Shown piece after piece: positions 10,872 to 21,335 of a stretch of 64,000 bases of DNA (the first letter of the stretch is position 1; every line of letters begins with the position of its first letter). The translations under genes were made by a program, and so were the position numbers. Under the pieces are notes generated by a model. The model was not told the DNA's origin, did not search any database, and worked only from the letters and a program-made list of their open reading frames with translations. The DNA lies in the NCBI GenBank assembly GCA_027475525.1, contig JAMWFC010000051.1:1005205-1069204 (forward strand). The letters run 5' to 3'. Source of the stretch: Macrolepiota albuminosa. Its lineage: Eukaryota > Basidiomycota > Agaricomycetes > Agaricales > Agaricaceae.

Positions 10872-12058
10872 TCACACAGCCGGGGCAGCCTCGGCAACCT
10901 CGGTCAAAGGTTTAGCCTCCTCGACAGTCGTTTCCTCGTCGTGGACAGGGGCGTTGACGGCAACCTTGACGGCAATGGGCCTTCCACCAACTTCCTTTCC
11001 GTCAAGAGCAGCAATAGCCTTCTTCTGTTGTTCTTCGCTGCCAACGTCGACAAAACCATAACCCTTGCTCTTGCGAGGCTGACCCCAGCGCCTGCGAACA
11101 ATACGAGCAGAGTTGACGGTGATACCGGCATCTGTGAACAAGGCAGAGAGGCCAGCATCATCAATATTGAAACCGAGGTTGGCAACGAAAAGCATGGTCT
11201 TGGATGGCTCGCCAACAGGATCCTCGCCCACGGGACGGGGAGGGCGAGGAGCCTTCGGCTTGCGCACGCGAGGTGTCTTCTTGACGGCGCCTTCAACAGG
11301 AGTGGCGGCAGCAGAATCGGTCTCGGTGGCAGGAGCGACAGCAGCAGAATCAACAGGCTCGTCTTCAGCCTTGACCTTGGGCTTGCGCTAACAAAATAAG
11401 GATGGTTGAGATGATATCATGAAGGTTAAGTTAAATTAAGGCACTTACAGGGACCTTCTTCTTCTTCTTCTTGGGCTTGGCAGCTTGGTCAACGCCAGGA
11501 GCATCGGTGACAACGGCTTCCTCGTCGACCTTTGGATATTCGCCATTAGCCTCAGCCTCGGAGACTTCGCCGGGGACGGCCTTGCTGCCGCGCCTGCCGG
11601 GACGCCTCTTCGACCTCCTTTCCTTCTTTTCCTTGTCCTTCTGCTCAGCGGGTTTGGCAACCTCGACGATTACCTGGCGGCCGTCGAGCTCTTTCTTGTT
11701 GAGGAGCTCGACAGCCTTCTGAGCAGCTTCGCCGGTAGCGAGAGCGACAAAGCCATAGCCTGCGGAGCGTTGGCCACGTAGGATAACTTGTGCAGATAGA
11801 CTGTTGTTAGATGGTGAATAAATGATGGAAATGGGGGCTGTGCAGGTGCCACGTACATGTCGCTCTCGACGGGGGCAAAGAAAGCCTTCAGCCCTTCATC
11901 CGTGGTGATGTACGCAAGGTTTCCGGCAAAGACCTAGGAGGAGGGGTGAGGGTGAGAATGGGGATTGATGGAAAAGGAAGGACCTTGAAGCCAGGAGCCT
12001 CTTCTTGCGTAACTGGAGCGCCGTTCTCGGTGACAGGGGCGGCAGGGGCGTCAGACAT
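10872..12058 (-). CDS. two-RRM RNA-binding protein (nucleolysin/RNP-type)
   Basis: The protein starts MSDAPAAPVTENGAPVTQEEAPGFKVFAGNLAYITTDEGLKAFF. This gives RNP2 (KVFAGNLAY) and, after an intron, RNP1 (SAGYGFVAL) of RRM1. A Lys/Arg-rich linker (KEKKERRSKRRPGRRG, later KPKKKKKKVP) follows. RRM2 has RNP2 MLFVANLGF and RNP1 SKGYGFVDV, and the protein ends in an acidic tail EAAPAV at 10872. Three introns lie near 11930-11990, 11790-11860 and 11390-11450. Two RRMs flanking a basic linker suggest an abundant mRNA- or rRNA-binding protein. The exact orthologue is not clear. The gene is intact. Confidence 0.88.
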
Positions 12059-12594
12059 TATGAGCGTGCGTGGGCTTTGTGAGAGATGAGTGGTTGATGA
12101 ACGTGGAATGAACTTGAGTGAACCGGTTTCTTCGTGTCAAACTTGGAGGTCAACTTGGAGAAAAACGCGATGGAGTGACACGGCCCTTTATGTCGTCAAA
12201 CATGCACAAACAGCATCCGGATTTGGCAAGTATGGTTTGATGTCGCCATGGCACCGCATCCAAAAGCGTACGAAGCCTCTATAAACAGTGCATTGCTGGT
12301 CTGCTGGGCGGCTAACGGCACTGGCACATCCTGGCGCGCTCCAGACGCGTCATGAACCCGAGTACCACCGCTGCCACGGCCCTAGAGACGTACGACTGCT
12401 GTCACTTGGATGCGCGCCCCGCGGTTCCTCGCTTGGCAAATTGGTCTGTGCGCTGATGTCGGCAACAACCGCCGGTTTAAATAAAATGTCAAAAAAGACA
12501 AATGTCCAAATAGTTTCCTTCCTTCCCTTTCGTCGTTGGCAAGCTTGGCCTCCTCCGTTCATTTTCTGTCGCTCTCTCACGCCTTTTCTCCATA
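12059..12594. other. divergent promoter region
   Basis: This separates the RRM gene (leftward) from the GH128 gene (rightward). It contains a TATAAA string near 12280. The short ORFs here have no recognisable content. Confidence 0.4.
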
Positions 12595-13951
12595 ATGGCC
12601 GTGTCAAAATTCCTCAACCTCATCGCTCTCTCTTCCATCGCCATCCTCGCCTTTTCCAACGGCGCAGCCCCTGTCGCTGCCCTCTCGGTAGACGCGCACC
12701 ATCTCCACGCCCGCTCTCCTGCTTCCCATGCAGTTCTCGCCAGGAAGAGGCGTTCCACTAACAGTCAGCGCTGCAAGCCCCGCCCTCCCCCCTCGGTCGC
12801 TTCCTCCGTTGCCAAGCCTACCAGCACCCCTGCCGCTCCCAAGGCTCCCAGTACCTCGGCTCCCGCTGCTACCACTAAGGCTCCCAGCGCCCCGGCTCCC
12901 GTCGCCACCACCAAGGCTGCTACCAGCTCTCCCAGCCCCCCTCCCAACAACTCGGGTAGCACTGGTGGTGGTTCCGGCAAAGTTGGTATTGCCTGGCCCC
13001 AAGACGATGATAAGGCTCTTGCGTTCTTCAAGACCAAGGAAAGCACTCGGTAACAATTTCTACTTTTCTTTTTTCCCCCTTCTCTACCGACACGAATCTT
13101 TAGTCTTTACACCTGGAGTCCTTGGATTCCCCCCAAGGCAACGGAACTCGGCTTCGAGGGCATTCCTATGCTTTGGGGTGAAAAGCAGATTGCCGACTTT
13201 ACTCGCATTGTGGTCCCGGGCTACGCGCACACCGTCTTTGGGTTCAATGAGTAAGCATGCTGTGTCCAGTTGTCATACTTGTCTGAGCGTCCGCAGGCCC
13301 AATCAACAGGGACAGTCTAATATGACTCCTCAGCGCGGCGCTGATCTTTGGAAGCAGTACATCCAGCCTCTCAAGGCCCACGGCTACAGCCTGATTACTC
13401 CGGCTCCCACCAACGCTCCCTCCGGCAAGACTTGGCTCCAGCAATTCTTCGCTGCCTGCTCTGGCTGCACAGTTCGTTGTTTTTCTCCCGAAACTAACAA
13501 AGCGAGCTGAAAAATTCCCTCAGTTCGACGGCCTTGCCACCCATTTCTATGGCACTGATCCTCAAGAATTCATCGACCACTTGAATGATATGCACAGCAC
13601 CTTCAACTTGCCCGTCTGGGTCACTGAGTATGCCTGCCAGGTATGTCAAATTACCTATCGAGTATTCCTCATCTTGAAAACATGCTGTCCTTCAGGACTT
13701 CAGTGGTGGAGCACAGTGCAATGAGGGCCAAGTCTGGAACTTCATGCAGACCACCAAAGGCTTCATGGACAACACATCCTGGGTCACTGCCTACTTCGCA
13801 TTCGGTGAGTTCGACATGTTACCTGATGTAGACTGTCGAGACTTATGTTGTTCTAGGTGCTATGTATGATATGGGTAACGTCAACCCTCTCAACCAGCTC
13901 TTGGGTTCCAACGGTCAGCCGACTTCCCTCGGGTGGTATTATATCAACTAA
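12595..13951 (+). CDS. secreted GH128 (Asl1-like) endo-beta-1,3-glucanase
   Basis: This is predicted to cleave beta-1,3-glucan in the fungal wall. It begins with a signal peptide (MAVSKFLNLIALSSIAILAFSNGAAPVAA) and a possible Kex2-type site RKRRS near residue 52. A long Pro/Thr/Ser/Ala-rich linker, likely O-mannosylated, follows. The catalytic domain spans about six exons: GIAWPQDDDKALAFF, LYTWSPWIP, FEGIPMLWGE, VFGFNEPNQQGQSNM, FDGLATHFYGTDPQEFIDHL, LPVWVTEYACQ and LGWYYIN. The Glu in FNEPN is the expected acid/base and the Glu in WVTEYAC the nucleophile. The stop is TAA at 13949-13951. The gene is intact. Confidence 0.9.
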
Positions 13952-14251
13952 GCGTAGGGGCACACCACACTTATACTTTTCCTTAACTCCCATATTCGCT
14001 CCATGCTATTCACTGCATATTACATTACATGGATCCGGATCTGCATCACATCTGATACCGATACCCTTCATAACTCATTTCTTCTAACCCGCAACACCTA
14101 CTGAGCGGGTGTTTCGCGGCCCTTCGCTCCTGCCCACTGCCTGGATGATGTTTACTCGTACTGGTTGCGTAACATGTCCTTGAAATGCAGTGATGAGCAA
14201 ATACAAATACATGTGTTTTTTCTTTAATAGTGGAATGTGTGACTATCACTT

Positions 14252-14337
14252 CTGGCACTGAAAGATGTTACCATCGGAAAAAGTGTAAAAGAAACATGTT
14301 ATACCATTTCCAAAATACCAATTTCAGATAGAAAAAG
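14252..14337 (+). repeat. left arm of an 86-nt imperfect inverted repeat
   Basis: This 86-nt segment matches the reverse complement of 14849-14934 with about nine differences by eye. Both outer ends share CTGGCACTGAAAGATGTT. The arms bracket the LINE fragment. I see no clear target-site duplication outside them. Confidence 0.8.
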
Positions 14338-14341
14338 GCAC

Positions 14342-14880
14342 TTTTTTTTTTGGTGTAGCGGCAGGGTCATCGGCCTCATTGATGCCAATTTGCTGCCCGC
14401 TTGTGTCACGGGGAATTGGAACCCCGTATCCTACGTTCGCTTTCTGTCTTCACCCCGGGGAAATGCTTTTACGCACTGAGTGTGGGCTCGGGACTCCGGA
14501 CTTTAGCTCCTCCCTCCTTCCTCCTCCTTTACCCTACCCCTTCTCCTTCCCTCTCTGCGCCAAAGTCCTCGCCCATACCCACTAAAACCCCGGCATCTCC
14601 CGACCAGTCGTCCGAGAGGTACCTAGCGTCCCTTAAAACCCCTTTCCATGTTTTCATAACTAGCGGTTTTGGTAGTTTACTTTTTTTATGCTTTGCTTTC
14701 AGGAGTTCTTTGTCCAGCGCAAGCCTATCAGTTATCGCTCTACGCCACCTTTTTATTACTTCTAGTTTATTGAATGGGAGATTCTCGTTTCGGATGACTC
14801 TTTCGCACCTGAGCTTCCAGATCAGGTGTGCCGACTCAACCTTAAAGACTTTTTCTTTCAGAAATTGGCACATGGGAAAT
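14342..14880 (-). mobile_element. 5'-truncated LINE (non-LTR retrotransposon) 3' end
   Basis: Read on the minus strand, the segment opens inside the C-terminal end of a basidiomycete LINE reverse-transcriptase ORF. It reads FKVESAHLIWKLRCERVI, then KLEVIKRWRRAITDRLALDKELLK, then PLVMKTWKGVLRDARYLSDDWSGDAGVLVG. A GC-rich 3' UTR of about 150 nt follows, including a small hairpin (CGGGG..CCCCG near 14408-14425). The element ends in a run of ten A residues (T10 on the plus strand, 14342-14351). Poly(A) at one end and truncation at the other are the hallmarks of target-primed LINE insertion. The ORF lacks the polymerase core, so the copy is dead. No target-site duplication was found. Confidence 0.8.
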
Positions 14881-14934
14881 GGTATAACATGTTTCTTTTA
14901 CACTTTTTCCAATAGAAACATCTTTCAGTGCCAG
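14849..14934 (-). repeat. right arm of an 86-nt imperfect inverted repeat
   Basis: This is the partner of 14252-14337. Its inner end overlaps the first LINE codons (QFLKEKV), so part of the inverted pair is LINE-derived or the LINE was cut off inside it. Confidence 0.8.
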
Positions 14935-15058
14935 CAGTTTATGGCTTTGGTGGGAATGATCTTCGATCGTTGATTAGGATTCCATTCCTCACACGAAGTG
15001 ATGTGAACAAGACGAGAGAGCATATTCATTCTTCTTCGCGAATTACTTGGTCGACGAA

Positions 15059-16354
15059 ATGGTTAAACACCTTCCAGCATCTATTAAAAATCTCTTGACA
15101 TTACGGAATCCGGACGTTCTGCCTAGTCCTCCCTTGCCAAAATTGAATGCTCTTTTTGCTCGTACATCCCAAACTGCAAAGCTCAAGAATGCAGAGACAG
15201 GCTGGCTAGTTCTCGCGGTTTGTTACAACGTTTTTTTAAAAAAATTCCTTGCTCGATCTTGACAAATAGCCAGACATGTACACTCCTGACCGCCAATCGT
15301 CCAGCGTCCATAGGTCACCTGTATCGTTTCGTAACTAGGCCCGACAAACCGGATTCTCGTGTCAGCACGGCCCACGCAGTAAATAAGGCTGCACTTATGC
15401 GGGAATCGGCTCTGAAAAGTACAATCTTCGTTGGCGTTCCTCGAGTGAGTAATCACCTCCTTCCATGCTGTCATATACGTCAATGTGCTAGAAGGACTTA
15501 AAATGGAGTATCTATAGGTCATTCTGTCACTTGCCGAGTTGCATGGAGCGCTTGATAACGACGTAAAGCAGGCCCTGAGATCCCACTCCCGCAGGTAATC
15601 AATTGTGACCTGACGGCTATTTTGAACATTTGTGACGTGGTCTCATGCAGGCTCGCGACTCCCAGTAACATCGAGTCGACCATTGAGCGGGGAAAAGCTC
15701 TGTGGAACTCGATCTATGCGCCTCATGCAGATAAACTCCACGACAAACTAGGAGCTTATCACCCTGATTTTATATGTAAGTACCCACGTTTCCCTTCATC
15801 TGATACCTTTTCTACAATCTTGGCGTGGGGGTGGGGCGAAGTTCCGTTGGCCATCGGCCGATCTGGAGCATCGTGTGCCAACTCAATTGATGCTGGCAAA
15901 AGTTTACCGACCCCTTGACGCCAAACAACTTCTTTTTCTTATCTCTATGTACAACGATCTCGTGTGCTTATACCCGTATTGTTTTTTTTTACCTGCCTCG
16001 TGCATTGTAGCTTTCATCATTCAAAGTTACGGCACAGTGCTTTCGCCCCTGCCGGGGAGTACAAGAGTCTTCTCTGACGAAAGTGGACCCGTTGATCCTG
16101 ATCAAGGGAATCTCAGTCGTGCATTAGGTTCCGTGGTTGGAATTGCTACATTGCGAGCAGAGGGCAGGGTTGGACCACAACTCACAAGTCACACGTTTGG
16201 CCTTCTCAAGGCCCGGCACTTGCAGGGATTGTCCGCGGAAGATGCGTGGCTTTCCAGTGATGAAGGTACCGAGTGGGTTCTCCGCACGGTCGACGAGTTC
16301 CTCGCTGTCATTTCATCAGAAGATCAGGAGGTTGAGGTCAAGGTGAAATTATAA
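15059..16354 (+). CDS. AhpD-like protein, function unknown
   Basis: The gene starts MVKHLPASIKNLLTLRNPDVLPSPPLPKLNALFARTSQTAK. Four introns splice in frame (near 15217-15274, 15445-15517, 15596-15649 and 15776-16010). They yield LVLATCTLLTANRPASIGHLYRFV, STAHAVNKAALMRESALKSTIFVGVPRVILSLAELHGALDNDV, SNIESTIERGKALWNSIYAPHADKLHDKLGAYHPDFI and FIIQSYGTVLSPLP, ending VKVKL at 16354. The all-helical pattern, with a conserved helix before a GVPRxIxxLxxL turn, resembles fungal members of the AhpD/carboxymuconolactone-decarboxylase fold. The CxxC of true AhpD is not seen, so no peroxidase activity is claimed. The fourth intron is unusually long at about 235 nt and could hide a small exon. Confidence 0.6.
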
Positions 16355-16772
16355 GCAGCGTGTATATTGGGCAAGGTCAGAAAGGCGTGGAGGGTCGGGT
16401 GACCAAGACCTGTCGTACTCTGTACCTGTATGTAATCGCCTCCGTGATTTTCAATACGATTTCCCACCTTACCTTGCCTCGTTCCTGTGAGTTTTCTTGA
16501 GGTCAAGAATCATTGAGTCATCTCGGCTACAATCATCATCGATCCGGTAGATCAATGCATAGAATCGTTCCAAAGGCCATTGCTGTTGTTCACGAAATGT
16601 GCTTAGATAGCACTGAAGACATGCTCTCGAATAATAACCCGTATGATTGATGTGCTTGTGTAAACCCGAAAGACATGACGAACTAAATAGATGCGTATGT
16701 TACAAAGGTTGAAGAGATGTTGCTATAGTACAAGATGACGCCCGGTCACTCCTTCACATACCCCAGGATAGC

Positions 16773-17597
16773 TCAAAGATTCCACTGTGCGCAGAAGCGA
16801 TAGAGCATCATGGTGACAACCACTGTGTCCATTATCGGAGGATGCATCTGGTGATGGAACATTGTCGGTACTACATCGACAAACTAGATAACACACGTAC
16901 CACTGTGCCCATACCAGCTGAACGGAAGAAATGCAACTCGCCGTAAACATCGCCTATCTGGTACCGTGTTGGCCGAGTCGGACGGAAAAGAGCAATTACT
17001 GCTCCGCTACCATCCTGAAGCTGACCAAAATATGTTGGGCGTCAGTTGATGGCGTTGAGAGCTGAGAAATTCGGAAAGACGGACCAGAATGTCATGATTT
17101 TTGGGGTTTGGCCGCCATCGGTATTGTGCACCATCAGGTCCAGTGAAGTACCGCATGCCCTGAAAGGGGCTTAAGTAGGCCATTATGTCATGACATTTCA
17201 ATGGAACTAACATTAACGTTGGGATCAGGTATGACAAGATCGGCCATCGGTTGAGTGTTCTGCGCGGTATCTGTCAAGTCCTGCGCTAGGATGTAGGGGA
17301 TTAAGTAAAGCTTACTTTTCCTATGATGACGCGCCCGAGTCCACCATTACTCGACCACTCAAGTTTCGCCACTCGATCTTCTTTATTAGGGCGGATTGTC
17401 CGCCACAAAATCGTGACACTTTGACCATTAGCGCTTACATTTGTCTGCAAAAAAACGCTCGTCGTGAACGACAATTAAAAGAAAAAACAGCGGAAGCGCA
17501 CCTGGAATCGGTAGAGAACACCCCAAGAGTTAAAGAGAGAGCTTTCGCGTGGATCTTGGCTCGTCCAGGAGAGAATGTCATTGGAAGCAGTCGTCAT
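16773..17597 (-). CDS. DUF6593 family protein
   Basis: Six exons rebuilt by eye splice in frame. Exon 1 (from 17597) gives MTTASNDILSWTSQDPRESSLFNSWGVLYRFQ. The rest gives TNVSANGQSVTILWRTIRPNKEDRVAKLEWSSNGGLGRVIIGK, DLTDTAQNTQPMADLVIPDPN, GMRYFTGPDGAQYRWRPNPKNHDIL, LQDGSGAVIALFRPTRPTRYQIGDVYGELHFFRSAGMGTV and a last exon near MDTVVVTMMLYRFCAQWNL, stopping at 16773. The order of a beta-rich N-half, FTGPDGxxYRWR, a conserved xFRPTRPTRYQ strand and a closing hydrophobic helix is the DUF6593 layout expanded in Agaricomycetes. The molecular role is unknown. No long ORF betrays the gene because every exon is short. Confidence 0.82.
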
Positions 17598-18565
17598 TGG
17601 CTAGGAAGTAAAATGATGGTGGGGTCAGGGCGAGCAAATAATGGGCCTCGGAACCTCCTTGCTTTTATCACGACTGAAGCCCTTATATTAACCGATAGAT
17701 TTGACAAGATATAATAAGGTCAGCCCATGATAGGGATATGGGAATACCAGAACCGATCGAAAACGTGGTCATTCTGGTAAAAAGATAGAGACCGAACACG
17801 ACATAAACGTGCGGTGAAGGGAAAGGCTCACGCAGAGTCTTCGTCAGTGGAGCAGGGATTTGACGGTCAAAGTCGAGGCAGAATGATCGAACAGGGCACG
17901 CGCTTGGATAGCCGAGAAGTAGGGAACCTTGTGTCATAGAACAAAGACCGGCACGATTCCTTATTCCTAATCAAAAACATTGTCACAAACCATTATATTC
18001 GTAAGGGAGAAGATGTCTTATTATTCCAATTAGAGAATGAAGAGGTTTGTCATCTTTCTCGTTACACGCGGATCCTCCATTCGGTAGCCATATCGCAGGG
18101 GAGTACGCCATACAGATGCAAGCAGGCAGGCATTCAACGTGTATCCTATATCCGGTTTTCGGCACAAGCTTCGATGTCGCATTCGGTACGTTTTCGGCAG
18201 ATATTTTTTCTTTCTAAGTAAAACCTGATCCCAGGTGAGATTTCCTGCATCCAGATCTCGACATGTTGTTTTACTGCATCACGGCAACGTGGGATAATCG
18301 TGCAGCCTGTATCAATTCTAGTACAATGACCAGTTTGAACAAGCCACAAATGCAGTATATGGCCATATCATTTGAAAATCATTCTGGATTTCTCGAACCC
18401 TGTTATTGGAAATAGATAGTAGGCATTCAGCATTAGTACGGAATATAGCTAATTTTACACGCGTAAACCCAATGAAGGGTGGGCGATAGGTCGACGGGAA
18501 ATGATCTACCAATCAGGTTAGTATAAAGGGAGAAGAACTATGTATCGTAACTTACGAGCCTAGGC
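17598..18565. other. intergenic stretch, nothing recognised
   Basis: This lies between the DUF6593 start and the uL11m stop. Only short ORFs without motifs or splice partners occur on either strand. No RNA gene or repeat was seen. Confidence 0.4.
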
Positions 18566-19075
18566 TCACGGCACGACTTGCACACCTAAACTCCTAGCGC
18601 TACCAACAATCATCCTTGCGATGGATTCCAACGGAAGATGCTTCATATGCTCATCTGTCGATTTGATCTTTGCGATCTCATACACGTGTTTAAGGCTGAC
18701 CGTTCCATTGAATTCATGACCTGGTTTGCCCGTCCCTTTCTCAATGCCAGCTGCCTTCTTCAGGAAATAGGAAGCCGGAGGTGTTTTCGTGATAAATGTG
18801 AATGTGCGGTCGGGTTGTACAGTAATGAGGGTTGGCGTAGGCACGCCTTGCTCGATGTGTGCAGTCTTGGCGTTAAACTCTTTACAAAAGTCCATGGACT
18901 TGACGCCACGAGCTCCGAGCGCTGGGCCAACTGGTGGAGTCGGAGCAGCCTTGCCAGCTGGAATTAGCAGACGCTACATATGCAGACCATTGATCTAGAG
19001 TTAACACATACGCACAGTACCTTATGTAATTGTACATACCACTATTTGTGCTTTAGCTTTTGCAGCCTTGGACAT
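18566..19075 (-). CDS. MRPL19: mitochondrial ribosomal protein uL11m (MRPL19 homologue)
   Basis: This is a large-subunit protein of the mitochondrial ribosome stalk base. Exon 1 (19075 to about 19040) encodes MSKAAKAKAQIV. After an intron of about 65 nt, exon 2 encodes RLLIPAGKAAPTPPVGPALGARGVKSMDFCKEFNAKT, then the C-terminal domain TFTFITKTPPASYFLKKAAGIEKGTGKPGHEFNGTVSLKHVYEIAKIK and GSARSLGVQVVP. The Pro-rich PAGKAAPTPPVGPALG stretch and the TPPxSxxLKKAAG motif are diagnostic of L11. The length (about 150 residues) is normal. No cleavable presequence is obvious, which is common for this protein. Confidence 0.93.
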
Positions 19076-19222
19076 ATTACCGTGACAAGTCAACAGTTAT
19101 GGGCTCCAGGAAACAAAATTCGTATCTCGAGTCTGATCACATGACCAGTTCGACGCGAGTCACGATATCGATCGTTGTTCCCAGTATGCTTGCTGGTCAC
19201 TCAGCTTCAGCCTCATCTTGCC

Positions 19223-21335
19223 ATGCGTTCTTTTTCCCTTCTGTTGACTTTCACATGCATTGCTACTGCAACCCCTCTATTTGAAGGGCAAGCTCCTTTG
19301 AGAAGCACTGGATTTGTGACAAGCTATCCGGGGTTCACTTTGGACCTTAATGCACAGCGTCTCGTGGAGCTTGAGGGACAAGCACCTATCTGGATGTCGG
19401 AATTGGACAAAGTCATATATCTCCTCCATGTCTGCTGCTGAGGTCTCATCATTGTTAAACAGGTTCAACTGAGAGCAAAAGGAATCAGGTTTTTCGATGT
19501 GTCAGTCGGATTTGCATTTATCTTAAGAAACTTCACGTATCACTTGTCGTATACACAGTACAGATACACAAACTTTGGGATATTCAGCCCACTCAAGGTT
19601 GCAGACCACAGGTACCGCTGCTCAGCCCTTTGATGATACAGTACCTAACCACGTGAACTCAGCCTCATTTCCATCACCAAACGCTACAGAACAAGTCAAA
19701 CCTATTCTGAGTACTCTTTCTACAAAGGGACCGAGGGAGAATCTCGAGAAATTCTCCAGTTTCCGCACTAGACGTGAGATACTTAACTTTTTCCCTATTA
19801 CAGAGGTTCTGGCTAATTTCCATAAGACTATCGCAGTGATGTAACAAAATAGTTCCTAGTTTCTTCAGTTATCTTATTCCATGCAGACCGGCAGGGAAAG
19901 TCAACAATGGCTTCTTAGCCGCATCAGGGAGGTATGTAGACCTCTTATATTCCTGGAAGAGTATTGATAGAATATAAAATAGATCACAGATGAGACGGCA
20001 TCGAAGTCCCTTAGGGAGTTGATTTCGCTTTCTGAGTTCCATCACTCTTGGGGCCAAAATTCAATTGTCAGTACAAACTGTTCAATGATCTTTATCTTGG
20101 CTTAGCCTCCTCCAACGATAGATTGTCAGAATCAATGGAAATGCCACAACTGATGACGGGGTTATCATCATTGGCGCTCACCAAGACAGGTGAAATGGAG
20201 AAATTTAAATCGCATGTTTTTTCTAATTCTTTCCATCACACTAGCACAAATTTGTGGCCATTTTTACCTGCACCTGGTATGTGACTGATTTCTGTTGCCT
20301 CAAGGAAGTGTGATCATCGAAGTTCATAGGCGCGGACGGTAGGGTGTGGACCGTTCCTTGATTCTGGCCACCATTGACGCTTGACCCTGCAGATGATGGT
20401 TCTGGAAGTGTCACAATCCTGGAAGCTTATCGTGCGCTGATTGCAGCCAACTTCCGCCCCGAACGCTCTGTCGAATTCCACTGGTATTCCGCTGAAGTAA
20501 GAATATTAGATCAGTTTATAAATGGCAACTTTACCATGTTGACTTCAGGAAGGCGGCCTTCTAGGCTCTCAAGCTGTTGCTCAAGATTATGAGAGGCGTT
20601 CGGTCAACGTGTTGGCCATGAGCCAGGTATGTGCGCTGTTTGTTTTCGGCAGCACCTGTGTGACCAGGGATGTTAGTTCGACATGACGGCCTGGGTCAAG
20701 GTAATTTCTCGTCTTATCTATCCATAGCCTTTGACTAACCTTAAATCAGCGAGGAAAACCAGAGGAGGTCGGGATTATCACGGACTTTGTTGATTCACAG
20801 TATGCCCTTGATAGTCATTGCAAGATATCGTTGACCAACTTTTCGATTACAGTGTCACGCAGTTCAATAAAGAGCTCGTAGAGAAGTATCTTGACATTCC
20901 CTACGTAGAGGTACGCCCCTCATCAATCAGAATAACAAGAATGCATGTCTGAGCCATCTTGTTCAGACTAAATGCGGTTATGCTTGTAGTGACCAGTTAA
21001 GAGTTACCTATGTTTCACCGAACACATGCTGACGATAAATCGCAGCGCCTCGTGGAGCAAAGCCGGATATCGCTCTTCTTTCACCATTGGTCAGCTTCTC
21101 CTTCCATGGAGAACGAATTCATTGACGTATAAGATTTAGAGAGCGCATTTGAAAACTCCAACAAGAATATCCATTCAGTCAACGAGTAAGCGATTAGCAA
21201 TTGATCTGAACGCAATCTATAACCATTTACTTCAGTCGCATTGATATATCTGACGAATTTAGCTTTTCCCATATGCTCGAGTTTTCCAAGCTTGCTGTTG
21301 CTTTTGCTGTGGAATTAGGCGGGTGGTCGAAATGA
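19223..21335 (+). CDS. secreted M28 leucine aminopeptidase (LAP1-like)
   Basis: This is an extracellular zinc exopeptidase. The signal peptide is [19 protein letters not shown] propeptide follows ([66 protein letters not shown]). The catalytic domain contains VIIIGAHQD (His ligand), [18 protein letters not shown] (bridging Asp), HWYSAEE (Glu-Glu), a late Asp stretch and [23 protein letters not shown] (last His). About ten short introns are needed, including a tiny exon encoding HYRSD near 19834-19845. The end is GGWSK with TGA at 21333-21335. All metal ligands appear present and the gene looks intact. Confidence 0.88.

Noticed and set aside
12604..13056. 150-codon Gly/Ser-rich minus-strand ORF
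   Set aside because: It is the reverse of the Pro/Ala/Thr-rich linker of the GH128 gene; low-complexity shadow.
14342..14430. tRNA-like or SINE-like segment near the T-run
   Set aside because: The resemblance to A and B boxes is weak and the segment is continuous with the LINE 3' UTR and poly(A), so it is read as the LINE end.
14401..14973. 190-codon plus-strand ORF
   Set aside because: It is antisense to the LINE fragment; the minus strand carries the recognisable reverse-transcriptase tail.
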